DNA of 64,000 nt from HGM04593 sp045634365 (GTDB lineage Bacteria > Bacteroidota > Bacteroidia > Bacteroidales > Bacteroidaceae). Both the position numbers and the translations under genes were made by a program. Shown here one piece after another: positions 1 to 8,426 of this stretch (position 1 is its first letter; each line of letters opens with the position of its first letter). The notes beneath the pieces were generated by a model that had not been told where the DNA came from, did no database searches, and saw only the letters and a program-made list of their open reading frames with translations. Location: assembly GCA_045634365.1 (NCBI GenBank), contig JAZRAC010000032.1, positions 62,001 through 126,000 on the forward strand, read 5' to 3'.

Positions 1-647
1 ACAAGACACGAGAAATGCTTGTGAGCTACAATATAAAGATAGACTCATTAAAAGAAGCTGTCGACAAGCAGGACCGCTATTTGGGGAACATAAAAAACCT
101 GCTCGAAGGGAATTTCACCATCGACAGCACGATGAACGCCCCCGAGCTTCCCTCGACCGATGGAATATCCATCGTAACCTCAGAACTTGAAAAGGAGTTT
201 GCCGCCGCATTCGAAGAGCGCGAGAAGTACAACCTCACCTCGCATGCCACAAGTGTGGGAGCGTTGCAGGAACTAAACTTCTACCGCCCCTCGCAAGGCC
301 TCATAATAAAAGGGTTCGCCCCCGGCGATAAACACTATGGAGTAGACATTGCCGAGAACCCCGGAGAGAGCGTGCTTGCCATACACGACGGAGTGGTGAT
401 AATGAGCGACTACACGGCTCACGATGGTTATACAATTGCCATACAGCACAAAGAGAACCTTATCTCCATATACAGGAACTGTTCGCGCCTGCTCAAAAAC
501 GTGGGCGACAAGGTGAATCGCGGCGAAGTAATTGCCTCGCTCGACAATAGCAAAAATAAAGGAAATAGCAAACAAAAACCCTATCTGCATTTTGAACTAT
601 GGCACAGAGGAAAAGCACTCGACCCTAATATTTACATAGCATTTTAG
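1..647 (+). CDS. M23 family metallopeptidase, 5' end outside window
   Basis: The reading frame is open back to the window edge, so the ATG at 15 is probably not the true start and an N-terminal membrane segment is likely missing. The visible protein has a helical, coiled-coil-like N-terminus and then a LytM/M23 domain over its last 115 or so residues. The zinc-site motifs HYGVD and LHFELW (HxxxD and HxH-type) are present. M23 enzymes cleave peptidoglycan cross-links or regulate amidases; with both motifs intact this one may be active. It lies 11 bases upstream of dxr on the same strand and is probably co-transcribed with it. The substrate is not known. Confidence 0.85.
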   Translation, partial: KTREMLVSYNIKIDSLKEAVDKQDRYLGNIKNLLEGNFTIDSTMNAPELPSTDGISIVTSELEKEFAAAFEEREKYNLTSHATSVGALQELNFYRPSQGLIIKGFAPGDKHYGVDIAENPGESVLAIHDGVVIMSDYTAHDGYTIAIQHKENLISIYRNCSRLLKNVGDKVNRGEVIASLDNSKNKGNSKQKPYLHFELWHRGKALDPNIYIAF

Positions 648-658
648 CAATACATAAT

Positions 659-1819
659 ATGAAAACCGCAAACAAACGACAAATAGCGATTCTGGGCTCA
701 ACCGGCTCAATAGGCACACAAACGCTGCAAGTTGTAGAGGAACACCCCGAGCGTTTCGAGGTCTATGCAATAACAGCAAACACCCGTGTAAACGAGCTCA
801 TAGAGCAAGCACGCAAATTCTTGCCCCGCGTAGCCGTGATTGCCGACGATACAAAATATGCACAACTGAAAGAGGCACTTGCCGACCTTCCCATACGCGT
901 GTGCGGTGGCTACGAGGCCATCTGCGAGGTTGTAAAGGAACCAGAAATTAATGTGGTGGTAACGGCAATGGTAGGCTTTTCGGGACTGCGTCCCACAATA
1001 GAGGCCATAAAGGCCGGCAAAGAGATTGCTCTCGCCAATAAAGAGACAATGGTTGTTGCCGGCGAGCTTATAAACGCCCTTGCCAACGAGCATAATACCC
1101 CCATTCTGCCTGTCGACTCGGAACATTCGGCAATATTCCAATGCCTTGCAGGAGAAATGGACAATAAGGTGGAGAAACTCATCCTCACAGCATCGGGCGG
1201 TCCCTTCCGCACTTGGGATATTGCACAGCTCGAAAATGTCACAAAGGAACAGGCACTTAAACACCCCAATTGGAGTATGGGTGCAAAAATAACCATCGAC
1301 TCGGCCTCTATGATGAACAAGGGCTTCGAGGTTATGGAGGCAAAATGGCTCTTCGGCGTTGAGCCCGAGGATATTGAGGTGGTTGTACACCCGCAATCGG
1401 TAATACACTCTATGGTGCAATTTGCCGATGGAGCCGTGAAGGCGCAATTGGGCACTCCGGATATGCGTCTGCCCATAATGTATGCCCTCTCCTATCCCGA
1501 GAGGCTGACATCGTCATTCTCCCGTCTCGATTTTGGCACGCTGGGCAACCTCACATTCGAAAAACCGGATATGGAGAAATTCCCCAATCTGCGCTATGCC
1601 TACGAAGCACTATCCAAGGGCGGTAATATTCCCTGTGTGGTTAATGCCGCAAACGAGGTGTGCGTGGCAGCCTTCCTTGCCGACCGCATACGCTTCAACG
1701 AAATGCCACGCCTCATAGAGCGTGCTATGCAGACGGCCTGCTTCATTTTGAAGCCCACCCTCGACGAATACCTTGCAACCGACAAAGAGGTGCGCCGAAT
1801 GGTAGAAAATTGGATTTAA
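659..1819 (+). CDS. dxr: 1-deoxy-D-xylulose 5-phosphate reductoisomerase
   Basis: Catalyses the NADPH-dependent rearrangement of DXP to MEP, the committed step of non-mevalonate isoprenoid synthesis in the cytosol. The 386-residue length is normal. The NADPH loop GSTGSIG is at residues 13-19, metal-binding D153 and E155 lie in VDSEHSAIF, N220/K221 and E224 lie in MNKGFEVMEA, and HPQSVIHS is at 244-251. It sits between the M23 peptidase and rseP with 11- and 33-base gaps, so a shared transcript is likely. ispD of the same pathway is at 11970-12668 in this window. Confidence 0.98.
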   Translation: MKTANKRQIAILGSTGSIGTQTLQVVEEHPERFEVYAITANTRVNELIEQARKFLPRVAVIADDTKYAQLKEALADLPIRVCGGYEAICEVVKEPEINVVVTAMVGFSGLRPTIEAIKAGKEIALANKETMVVAGELINALANEHNTPILPVDSEHSAIFQCLAGEMDNKVEKLILTASGGPFRTWDIAQLENVTKEQALKHPNWSMGAKITIDSASMMNKGFEVMEAKWLFGVEPEDIEVVVHPQSVIHSMVQFADGAVKAQLGTPDMRLPIMYALSYPERLTSSFSRLDFGTLGNLTFEKPDMEKFPNLRYAYEALSKGGNIPCVVNAANEVCVAAFLADRIRFNEMPRLIERAMQTACFILKPTLDEYLATDKEVRRMVENWI

Positions 1820-1852
1820 TTTTAGAACTATTTATTTATAATAAACATAAGG

Positions 1853-3172
1853 ATGGAAGTATTTTTTATACGAGCGTTGCAGTTGATTATGGCACTGAGC
1901 CTCTTGGTGCTGGTACACGAATTCGGACATTTTATTTTTTCGAGAATATTCAAAGTGAGAGTAGAGAAGTTCTATCTATTCTTCGACTGGGGCTTTTCGC
2001 TCCTCAAATGGAAGCCCAAGAACAGCGACACTGAATATGGAGTAGGCTGGGTTCCCTTGGGCGGCTATTGCAAAATATCGGGAATGATTGACGAATCTAT
2101 GGACACCGAGCAGATGAAACAACCCGTGCAACCGTGGGAGTTCCGCTCGAAGCCCGCTTGGCAACGCCTGCTAATAATGGTGGGCGGCGTGCTGTTCAAT
2201 TTCATTCTGGCAATGTTCATCTACTCGATGATTATGTTCACTTGGGGCGAGAGTTACACAGACATTCGCAAGGCCACATACGGAATGGAATTTAACGAGA
2301 ATGCAAAATCGCTCGGCTTTGTCGACGGCGACATTATACTGAAAGTGGATGACAAGGATGTTGAGCGTTACAGCGTAGATCTTCTGCGTGCCATAGCCGA
2401 TGGCAAGATTGTTACCGTGCTACGCAACGGCAATAATGCAACCGTTGAAATTCCCGAAGAGTTCGGGCTCTTGGATATGGGCAAAGGCACCCCCTTTATG
2501 CAGTATCGTATACCCGCAGTGGTAGACAGTGTAATACCCGCATCGGCTGCACAGATAGCCGGCATTGAGAAGGGCGACAGCATTGTAAATATAGGAGGCA
2601 ACGAAATTGCATCGTGGCAGAAACTTATGAGCACAATGCAACAGGTGAAAGAGAGTGGCAGAAACAGCGTGGAGATAACCATTATGCGCGACAGCCTGAT
2701 TACCCTCACCGCACAGCTCGACGACACATACAAGCTGGGTATAACTCCCATTGCCCCCAACTACCCTATGGAGAAAATCTCCTATACACTCTTTGAATCG
2801 TTCCCCGCCGGAATATCATACGGCTGGGGAGTGCTCAAAGGCTATGTGAGCGACTTTAAATATCTCTTCTCGAAGGAGGGCGCACAATCGGTGGGAATGT
2901 TCGGCACCATCGGCAGCCTCTTCCCCGCAGCATGGGACTGGCACCAATTCTGGCTTATGACAGCTATGCTATCACTCATTCTCGCGGTGATGAACATACT
3001 GCCTATTCCCGCGCTCGACGGTGGACACGTGGTATTCCTGCTCATCGAGGTAATAACCGGCCGTAAACCGAGCGATAAGGTGCTCGAACGTGCTCAAATG
3101 GTGGGAATGATAATTCTTTTGGGACTCTTTATGCTGGCCACATTCAACGACGCAATGCGCTTTATATTCTAA
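1853..3172 (+). CDS. rseP: RIP metalloprotease RseP (site-2 protease)
   Basis: An inner-membrane zinc protease that cuts transmembrane segments, classically those of anti-sigma factors and leftover signal peptides. The HExxH motif is HEFGH at residues 22-26 in the first membrane helix. The third zinc ligand is D389 in the LDG-type motif PALDGGHV near the C-terminus. Two PDZ-like stretches lie in the periplasmic middle (about 120-300). The 439-residue length fits. An AAGGA-type ribosome site precedes the ATG. An ECF sigma/possible anti-sigma pair lies 2.7 kb downstream (5874-6792); whether it is a substrate is unknown. Confidence 0.96.
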   Translation: MEVFFIRALQLIMALSLLVLVHEFGHFIFSRIFKVRVEKFYLFFDWGFSLLKWKPKNSDTEYGVGWVPLGGYCKISGMIDESMDTEQMKQPVQPWEFRSKPAWQRLLIMVGGVLFNFILAMFIYSMIMFTWGESYTDIRKATYGMEFNENAKSLGFVDGDIILKVDDKDVERYSVDLLRAIADGKIVTVLRNGNNATVEIPEEFGLLDMGKGTPFMQYRIPAVVDSVIPASAAQIAGIEKGDSIVNIGGNEIASWQKLMSTMQQVKESGRNSVEITIMRDSLITLTAQLDDTYKLGITPIAPNYPMEKISYTLFESFPAGISYGWGVLKGYVSDFKYLFSKEGAQSVGMFGTIGSLFPAAWDWHQFWLMTAMLSLILAVMNILPIPALDGGHVVFLLIEVITGRKPSDKVLERAQMVGMIILLGLFMLATFNDAMRFIF

Positions 3173-3187
3173 CGAAATTATCATTTT

Positions 3188-4378
3188 ATGAGAAAGTTAC
3201 TATTCAGCCTTATATCCACAGCCCTCACCGCCTGTGCAATAAATAAGCCGGCAGTGGAGAGCCCTGCAAGCATCGACAGCACACAAAATTTTGCATTCTC
3301 GCTATTTTCGACTGTGAACAGCCTCGCCGACAATGTTGAGAACTTCTGTATCTCTCCGGCAAGCGCACAATGGGCCCTTGCAATGACAGCCAACGGAGCC
3401 GAGGGAAACACCGCCGAGCAGATATACGACGCGCTTGGCTACTCCCACGCAACCGAAGGGCGCACCGCCTTTAACACCCTGCAACAAAAGAATATAGAAA
3501 CGCTCAACAGCAGCAAAGAGGCAAAAGTATCGGTTGCAAACTCCATTTGGGTGAACAAGGATATAAAGCTGAAAAACAGTTTCATCGAAGAGAATACCAA
3601 ATTCTACAATGCAACAACAAAGAACGTAACCTTCGACGCAGCCACCATAAGAGAGATAAACGGCTGGTGCAGCGACAAGACCGAGGGAAAAATAAAATCG
3701 ATACTCGACGAGGCCAACCCCGCAACAAAGCTGCTTCTCATAAACGCCTTATACTTTAAGGCACAATGGGCGCACCCTTTCTGCAAGGAAGTTACAAAAG
3801 ATGATACTTTCACAAAAGCCGACGGAGAGAAAGTGACCGTGCCTATGATGCAACAAAGCCGCGTTACAAGCTATTATGAGGACAGCATTATGCAAGCTAC
3901 CGAAAGAGTCTTTAAAGGGGGAGAGTACTCGATGCTGCTCATTCTGCCGCGAAAATGGGTATCTATGCAAGAGGCCATCGGCCACATTGCCGAGAACTAC
4001 AAGAAAGGGCTCTTCAACAACGGTAAAAGCTATTTTGTAAGCCTCATAATGCCCCGTTTCTGCACAGAATTCGGCACAAGCCTTAAACCTATGCTCACCG
4101 CAATGGGAATAGACGACGCATTCACCGCCGCTGCCGATTTTTCGGGAATATCAAAAACCCCGTTACTCATAGACGATGTAATACAGAAAAGCTATATATC
4201 GGTCGATGAAGAGGGTGCCGAAGCAGCCGCAGTAACCGCAGTGCAGATGAGATCTGCCGGCCTGCCACGGGAAGAGTATAAATTTCTCACTCTCGACCGC
4301 CCTTTCATCTACGCAATAAAGAGCAAAAAGACCGGAGAAATATTATTCATCGGCAAGGTGGGCAACCCGCAAGAATAA
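3188..4378 (+). CDS. serpin (serine protease inhibitor), lipoprotein
   Basis: A full-length serpin of 396 residues. Serpins trap target proteases by insertion of a cleaved reactive-centre loop into the central beta sheet. The N-terminus has a lipobox LTAC with Cys16, so the protein should be lipid-anchored outside the cytoplasm. The hinge E341-E-G-A-E-A-A-A-V-T350 is close to the inhibitory consensus (small residues from P14 to P9), which predicts a true inhibitor rather than a non-inhibitory relative. By length the scissile bond falls near Ala357-Gly358; Arg355 and Arg361 are nearby alternatives. The C-terminal motif DRPFIYAI followed by ILFIGKVGNP is typical. It follows rseP by 15 bases. 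The target protease cannot be read from the sequence. Confidence 0.93.
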   Translation: MRKLLFSLISTALTACAINKPAVESPASIDSTQNFAFSLFSTVNSLADNVENFCISPASAQWALAMTANGAEGNTAEQIYDALGYSHATEGRTAFNTLQQKNIETLNSSKEAKVSVANSIWVNKDIKLKNSFIEENTKFYNATTKNVTFDAATIREINGWCSDKTEGKIKSILDEANPATKLLLINALYFKAQWAHPFCKEVTKDDTFTKADGEKVTVPMMQQSRVTSYYEDSIMQATERVFKGGEYSMLLILPRKWVSMQEAIGHIAENYKKGLFNNGKSYFVSLIMPRFCTEFGTSLKPMLTAMGIDDAFTAAADFSGISKTPLLIDDVIQKSYISVDEEGAEAAAVTAVQMRSAGLPREEYKFLTLDRPFIYAIKSKKTGEILFIGKVGNPQE

Positions 4379-4402
4379 CCTAATTAACACATTATATATA
4401 AT

Positions 4403-5767
4403 ATGAAGAAATTTATAACATTCATACTCGTTATTGCCCTCGCCACAAGCGCAATGGGTAAAGGTCCCAAATATGTATTCTATTTTATCGGCGACGGAAT
4501 GGGCCCCTCGCACGTTCTTGGCACCGAGCTTTTCCTCGGCGAGAAGGAGGGCAAGATTGGACGCCCCGCTCCCCTCTGTTTCACACAATTCCCCCACTCG
4601 GCATTTGTCACAACCTTCTCGGCAAGCAACGGAGTTACCGACTCGGCCGCATCGGGAACAGCACTCGCCACCGGACACAAGACCAACAACGGATGCTTGG
4701 GCGTTACACCCGACGGCTCGCCCGTTTACAGCGTGGCTTATGCCGCCAAACAAGCAGGCTACGCAGTGGGAGTGGCAACCACCGTCTGCATAAACCACGC
4801 AACGCCCGGAGCCTTCTACGCACACAATAAGAGCCGCAACAACTATTATGAGATTGCACAGGAGATGCTCACCGCCAACTACGATTTTTATGCCGGAGGC
4901 GATGCAAAATGCAGCGACTCGCAACGCGAAGTACTATATAAGGAGGCCGGCAAGAAGGGATACACAATAGCACGCGGTTACGCCGACTACCTCGCAAAAG
5001 CCGATGATGCAAAGAAAATGATGCTCTATCAGAAAGAGGTGAGCGAGGGGATACCCTACACAATAGACCGCACGCCCGAGGACCTCACCCTTGCACAAAT
5101 AACCGATGCTGCCATAGATTTTCTTGCCGACAAGAGCAAAAAAGGCTTTTTCCTTATGGTGGAGGGCGGCAAAATAGACTACGCCTCGCACAGCGACGAT
5201 GCTGCAACCGCGTTTCAAGAGGTGCTCGACTTTGATGCGGCAATAGCCCGCGCCGTTGAATTCTACAAAAAGCACAAAGACGAAACACTAATAATAGTCA
5301 CCGCCGACCACGAAACAGGCGGCCTTGTGCTTGGTTACAGCGGTGCATACGCCCTGAATCTGAAAGCCCTCGACCACCAAAAAGCAAGCGAGGATAAATT
5401 AAAGAGCATAATGCGCACAAAAGCAATGCAAAGAATGCCACTGCGTTGGGAGGATATTAAGGCGGTTATAAAAGAGCACACCGGCCTGTGGGGAACACTC
5501 ACTCCGAACGAGAGCGAGGCGAAGAGAATGAAGAGCCTCTTCGAGGAGGGAGAGAGCAACCCCGAAAAACGAGTGGAGAAGTTCGAGGCAATAGCCACCG
5601 TCGCCAAGAATGCCGTTAACCGCATAGCTCTTGTCAGCTGGGCAAGCCCCAACCATTCGGGTACATTCGTTCCACTCTTCGCCGTTGGCGAGGATGCCGA
5701 CGAATTCCACGGCATAATCGACAACACCGACATTCCAAAAATGATAAAAAAGATTGCAGGATATTGA
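4403..5767 (+). CDS. alkaline phosphatase (PhoA superfamily), exported
   Basis: A 454-residue phosphomonoesterase of the alkaline phosphatase superfamily with an N-terminal signal peptide (about residues 1-19, no lipobox Cys). D31 of GDGMG binds metal. S81 in TDSAASGTALATGHKT is the phosphorylated nucleophile. Later metal ligands are in MVEGGKIDYASHSDD and TADHETGG. It probably acts in the periplasm to release phosphate from organic esters. It starts 24 bases after the serpin and is followed at once by a strong terminator, so it looks like the last gene of the dxr-rseP-serpin-phosphatase run. No PHO-box-type site was recognised. Confidence 0.95.
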   Translation: MKKFITFILVIALATSAMGKGPKYVFYFIGDGMGPSHVLGTELFLGEKEGKIGRPAPLCFTQFPHSAFVTTFSASNGVTDSAASGTALATGHKTNNGCLGVTPDGSPVYSVAYAAKQAGYAVGVATTVCINHATPGAFYAHNKSRNNYYEIAQEMLTANYDFYAGGDAKCSDSQREVLYKEAGKKGYTIARGYADYLAKADDAKKMMLYQKEVSEGIPYTIDRTPEDLTLAQITDAAIDFLADKSKKGFFLMVEGGKIDYASHSDDAATAFQEVLDFDAAIARAVEFYKKHKDETLIIVTADHETGGLVLGYSGAYALNLKALDHQKASEDKLKSIMRTKAMQRMPLRWEDIKAVIKEHTGLWGTLTPNESEAKRMKSLFEEGESNPEKRVEKFEAIATVAKNAVNRIALVSWASPNHSGTFVPLFAVGEDADEFHGIIDNTDIPKMIKKIAGY

Positions 5768-5772
5768 TAAAC

Positions 5773-5809
5773 AAAATGGCGCGGAAATTAAACAACCGCG
5801 CCATTTTTT
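5773..5809 (+). terminator. intrinsic terminator after the alkaline phosphatase
   Basis: A perfect 12-bp stem (5773-5784 with 5796-5807) with an 11-base loop, ending in a run of T. It starts a few bases after the phosphatase stop and separates that transcript from the sigma factor gene. Confidence 0.9.
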
Positions 5810-5873
5810 GTACGCGTTTTTCGACTTTTCACGCCTTGCGTCGTATAATAGTCAGAAACAGAGACAAACACAG

Positions 5874-6422
5874 ATGGAAAAGACAGACGAAATAATTGAG
5901 CGGTGCAAAAAGGGTGACAAGGAGGCCTACCGACACATTGTACAAAAATATCAACGTATGATATTCACTCTATCCATAAAGATGCTGGGCGATGAGGAGG
6001 AGGCAAAAGACACAACACAAGAGACCTTTATCAGAGCGTGGGAGAGACTCTGTGAATATGATAACAAAAAGAGCTTCACCACCTGGATATACACAATAGC
6101 CACACACTTCTGCATCGACCGCATAAGAAAAGCGGAACGGCTCACACCCCTGCCCGACGAAGAGATTACCCTATATGGTTATATAAACGACAAAAACCCG
6201 CAACGCACACTCGAAAGCCGTGAGCTTGCAGCCATCATAAGAGCGCTTGCACGCAATTTAAGCACCAAGCAACGGGTGGTATTCACACTCTGCCAATTAG
6301 AAGGCCGCACAACCGAAGAGACAGAAGAACTCACCGGGCTCACGGCACAACAGATAAAAAGCAACCTCTACGTTGCAAGACAAACGATTCGCGAACAACT
6401 AAAAAAGATGGGATATGAATAA
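5874..6422 (+). CDS. ECF-type RNA polymerase sigma factor
   Basis: A 182-residue sigma-70-family factor of the ECF group. Region 2 covers residues about 10-80 (AYRHIVQKYQRMIF, DTTQETFIRAWERL, FTTWIYTIATHFCIDRIRK). Region 4 covers about 125-178 (LSTKQRVVFTLCQLEG, LTGLTAQQIKSNLYVARQTIREQLKK). The ATG at 5874 was chosen because region 2 begins right after it; an upstream in-frame ATG at 5754 lies inside the phosphatase gene and reads through the terminator. Upstream, CGTC at 5839-5842 followed by TATAATAG resembles an ECF-type -10, but a well-spaced -35 is not clear, so autoregulation is only a suggestion. The stop overlaps the next gene by 8 bases. Confidence 0.93.
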   Translation: MEKTDEIIERCKKGDKEAYRHIVQKYQRMIFTLSIKMLGDEEEAKDTTQETFIRAWERLCEYDNKKSFTTWIYTIATHFCIDRIRKAERLTPLPDEEITLYGYINDKNPQRTLESRELAAIIRALARNLSTKQRVVFTLCQLEGRTTEETEELTGLTAQQIKSNLYVARQTIREQLKKMGYE

Positions 6423-6792
6423 ATTTGACGAACTTTTGAACAGACTGCAAGAACAAGAGGCTATCCTCCCGAGCGAAAAAAAACTTACAGAAGATATAAT
6501 GAGGGAAATATACTCACTGCCAAATAAAGAAAAGGCCGAGCAGAGAAAAACACTTTTTATAACGGCGGTGGTGAGAAGCATCATCTCCACAGCCGCCGCA
6601 GTAACAATAGGAGTATTCGCCATTAACCACACGCCCGAAGGCAGCTTCACCGAAGAGGCCGGGCAGATTGCTGAAACAGAAATATCAGATTCCCACAGAG
6701 TAATTACAGATGAAAAAGCTCCTATTGTAACCTATCTTGCATATTTGATAAATGAAAAAGAGAACAACAATTATATAATTAACACCAAATAG
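6415..6792 (+). CDS. small single-span membrane protein, candidate anti-sigma factor
   Basis: 125 residues. A charged, helical cytoplasmic N-terminus (1-45) resembling short anti-sigma domains is followed by one membrane segment (about 46-68, FITAVVRSIISTAAAVTIGVF) and a short outer tail. The start overlaps the end of the sigma gene by 8 bases, the usual arrangement for sigma/anti-sigma pairs. No zinc-binding HxxxCxxC motif is present, and the protein is shorter than FecR-type anti-sigma factors. The anti-sigma role is inferred from gene order and topology only. Confidence 0.7.
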   Translation: MNKFDELLNRLQEQEAILPSEKKLTEDIMREIYSLPNKEKAEQRKTLFITAVVRSIISTAAAVTIGVFAINHTPEGSFTEEAGQIAETEISDSHRVITDEKAPIVTYLAYLINEKENNNYIINTK

Positions 6793-6794
6793 CT

Positions 6795-7949
6795 ATGAAA
6801 CGTACAAGCACAATATTGCTGCTCGCAACCATTCTCACGCTTGTCGCGTGCGAGAGCAACACCGGCGTAAACACCATTATAAACAACGATGGCAGCTGCT
6901 CACAGGAGATATTCTTCAAAGCAGACACAGCTACCTTAATAAGCGGGAAACTGCACCCGACGAGCAAACAGGCAGATATACTCGCACTCGACAGTGGCTG
7001 GGCCCTTGCTTGGAGCTACAAGGGGAGCGACGAGCAACACCCACTGCCCATAAGCGAGGAGGAGTACCGCAACATTAAGAAAGTGATAAAAGAGAGCGGA
7101 TATAACAACAGCCCCTGCGACACGCTTCTCATTCACGCAAAAAGAAGTTTCGGCAATGTCGAGGAGATGTGTGCAGCATCGCCCTTCATCATCGGCAGAA
7201 ACCCATTGGAAACAACAGGCAGGCTCACCACCAAATTCCGCTGGTTCTGCACCGACTACACCTACACACAGACATTCAAAAACCTCAGCCATTTATTCCC
7301 GTGGCCGCAGGAGTATCATTTCGACAGCAAGGAGGAGGCACGTTACTACCTTACCGGACAGCCCGATATTATTATGCAGGGGTACACTCCGGAAGAGAAG
7401 GATAAAAAGCTCGACGAACTGAACAACAAAGGTGACAGATGGATAACCGGCAACGTATTATGCCGAATGTGCGACTTTATAAATTATCGTTCAAACACAC
7501 TCGCCGAGCCTAATATGACACCCGAAACGTACCGGCAGCGACGCGAAGCGGCTGTGCGTCGTGCACTCGACAGCGGCATTACATTAGGCACAAACATTGA
7601 AACTTGTAACGAAATTACAGAAAGTTTAAGTTTCGGTGAGAACGGCTCGCTCTTTTTCGACAATAAATATGATTACAAAAAGATATTCGAAGAGGAAATT
7701 ACCCAAGAATACAGCAGTGTAATCTCACTGCGGGCCAACTATAATCTGCGTATGCCCGGGCGCATTATAGACTGCGGCAATGGAGCGAGCAAGGATGGCT
7801 ATGTAACCTACCTCCTGACAGGAAGCAACCTTGTGCAAGATGATTACACAATAACCGCAACCTCGCGTGTTATAAATATATGGGCGTTTGTCGCAACCAT
7901 AATAGCTGCAATTATCGCAAGTGTAGCCTTTACTTACAGGAAACGATAA
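6795..7949 (+). CDS. hypothetical lipoprotein with C-terminal membrane helix
   Basis: 384 residues; family not recognised. The N-terminus has a lipobox LVAC with Cys19. The last 26 residues form a hydrophobic helix (WAFVATIIAAIIASVAFTY) followed by RKR, which would place the C-terminus in the cytoplasm. The large middle region would then sit in the periplasm, tethered at both ends to the inner membrane. It starts 2 bases after the small membrane protein and so belongs to the sigma operon. A role as sensor or envelope-stress component is possible but unsupported by any motif I can see. Confidence 0.8.
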   Translation: MKRTSTILLLATILTLVACESNTGVNTIINNDGSCSQEIFFKADTATLISGKLHPTSKQADILALDSGWALAWSYKGSDEQHPLPISEEEYRNIKKVIKESGYNNSPCDTLLIHAKRSFGNVEEMCAASPFIIGRNPLETTGRLTTKFRWFCTDYTYTQTFKNLSHLFPWPQEYHFDSKEEARYYLTGQPDIIMQGYTPEEKDKKLDELNNKGDRWITGNVLCRMCDFINYRSNTLAEPNMTPETYRQRREAAVRRALDSGITLGTNIETCNEITESLSFGENGSLFFDNKYDYKKIFEEEITQEYSSVISLRANYNLRMPGRIIDCGNGASKDGYVTYLLTGSNLVQDDYTITATSRVINIWAFVATIIAAIIASVAFTYRKR

Positions 7950-7972
7950 ACAGATACTCCATTAAACAACAC

Positions 7973-8014
7973 AAGGTGGTGACCTGTTTACTTTTGGGTC
8001 ACCACCTTATTTTT
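7973..8014 (+). terminator. intrinsic terminator after the sigma operon
   Basis: A perfect 12-bp stem (7973-7984 with 7997-8008), 12-base loop, then ATTTTT. The loop and right arm contain TTACTTTTGGGTC (7988-8000), the same 13 bases that end both copies of the 94-bp repeat at 22224 and 51927. Confidence 0.9.
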
Positions 8015-8047
8015 GAGGGGAGAATAAAAAGAACCTTTTAGTAATTC

Positions 8048-8394
8048 GGCTCAGTAGAAATTTACAGTGGATACTACTATTTGTTTGTCAAACATTCTTG
8101 CTTTTAATTTCTCGGTGTCCCGCGAGTTGTTCTTGCTTTAAAAAGTTTACTTTTTTACGTTCTTTTGGGTACAAAAGAACCAAAAGGTCCGGCACACGAG
8201 TACGTTTAAGTCGCTCACGCCTCGGCTCGCAAATTGCTACGCAATATCCCTCGTTCGTTCCTCGCTTGTTTCCTTAACTTCGACGGCCTTTAATTCTTTC
8301 TCTTATGGTGCCGGTTATTTTTTTTAAATTACCACTGCTGATATACTACACAATAATTAAAGATTTATTGGCCCACACCTTTTTCTACTGAGCC
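8048..8394. mobile_element. 347-bp MITE-like element without transposase
   Basis: The ends are a perfect 13-bp inverted repeat, GGCTCAGTAGAAA at 8048-8060 and its complement at 8382-8394. The octamer AGTAATTC lies directly outside each end (8040-8047 and 8395-8402), as expected for an 8-bp target-site duplication. The interior holds no open frame of useful size. It has an 8-bp stem (8159-8166 with 8173-8180) and a long-range pair CCGGCAC/GTGCCGG (8189-8195, 8308-8314) around a G+C-richer core. The GGCTC start with an 8-bp duplication resembles the ISL3 and IS1595 families; that assignment is inference. Together with the terminator at 7973 and short flanks this accounts for the whole 477-bp gap between the convergent genes. 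Confidence 0.85.
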
Positions 8395-8426
8395 AGTAAT
8401 TCTCTTTGATGTTTATACACCTACTA

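Noticed and set aside
5754..5873. N-terminal extension of the ECF sigma factor by 40 residues
   Set aside because: It starts inside the phosphatase gene and crosses an intrinsic terminator. The family begins at the ATG at 5874.
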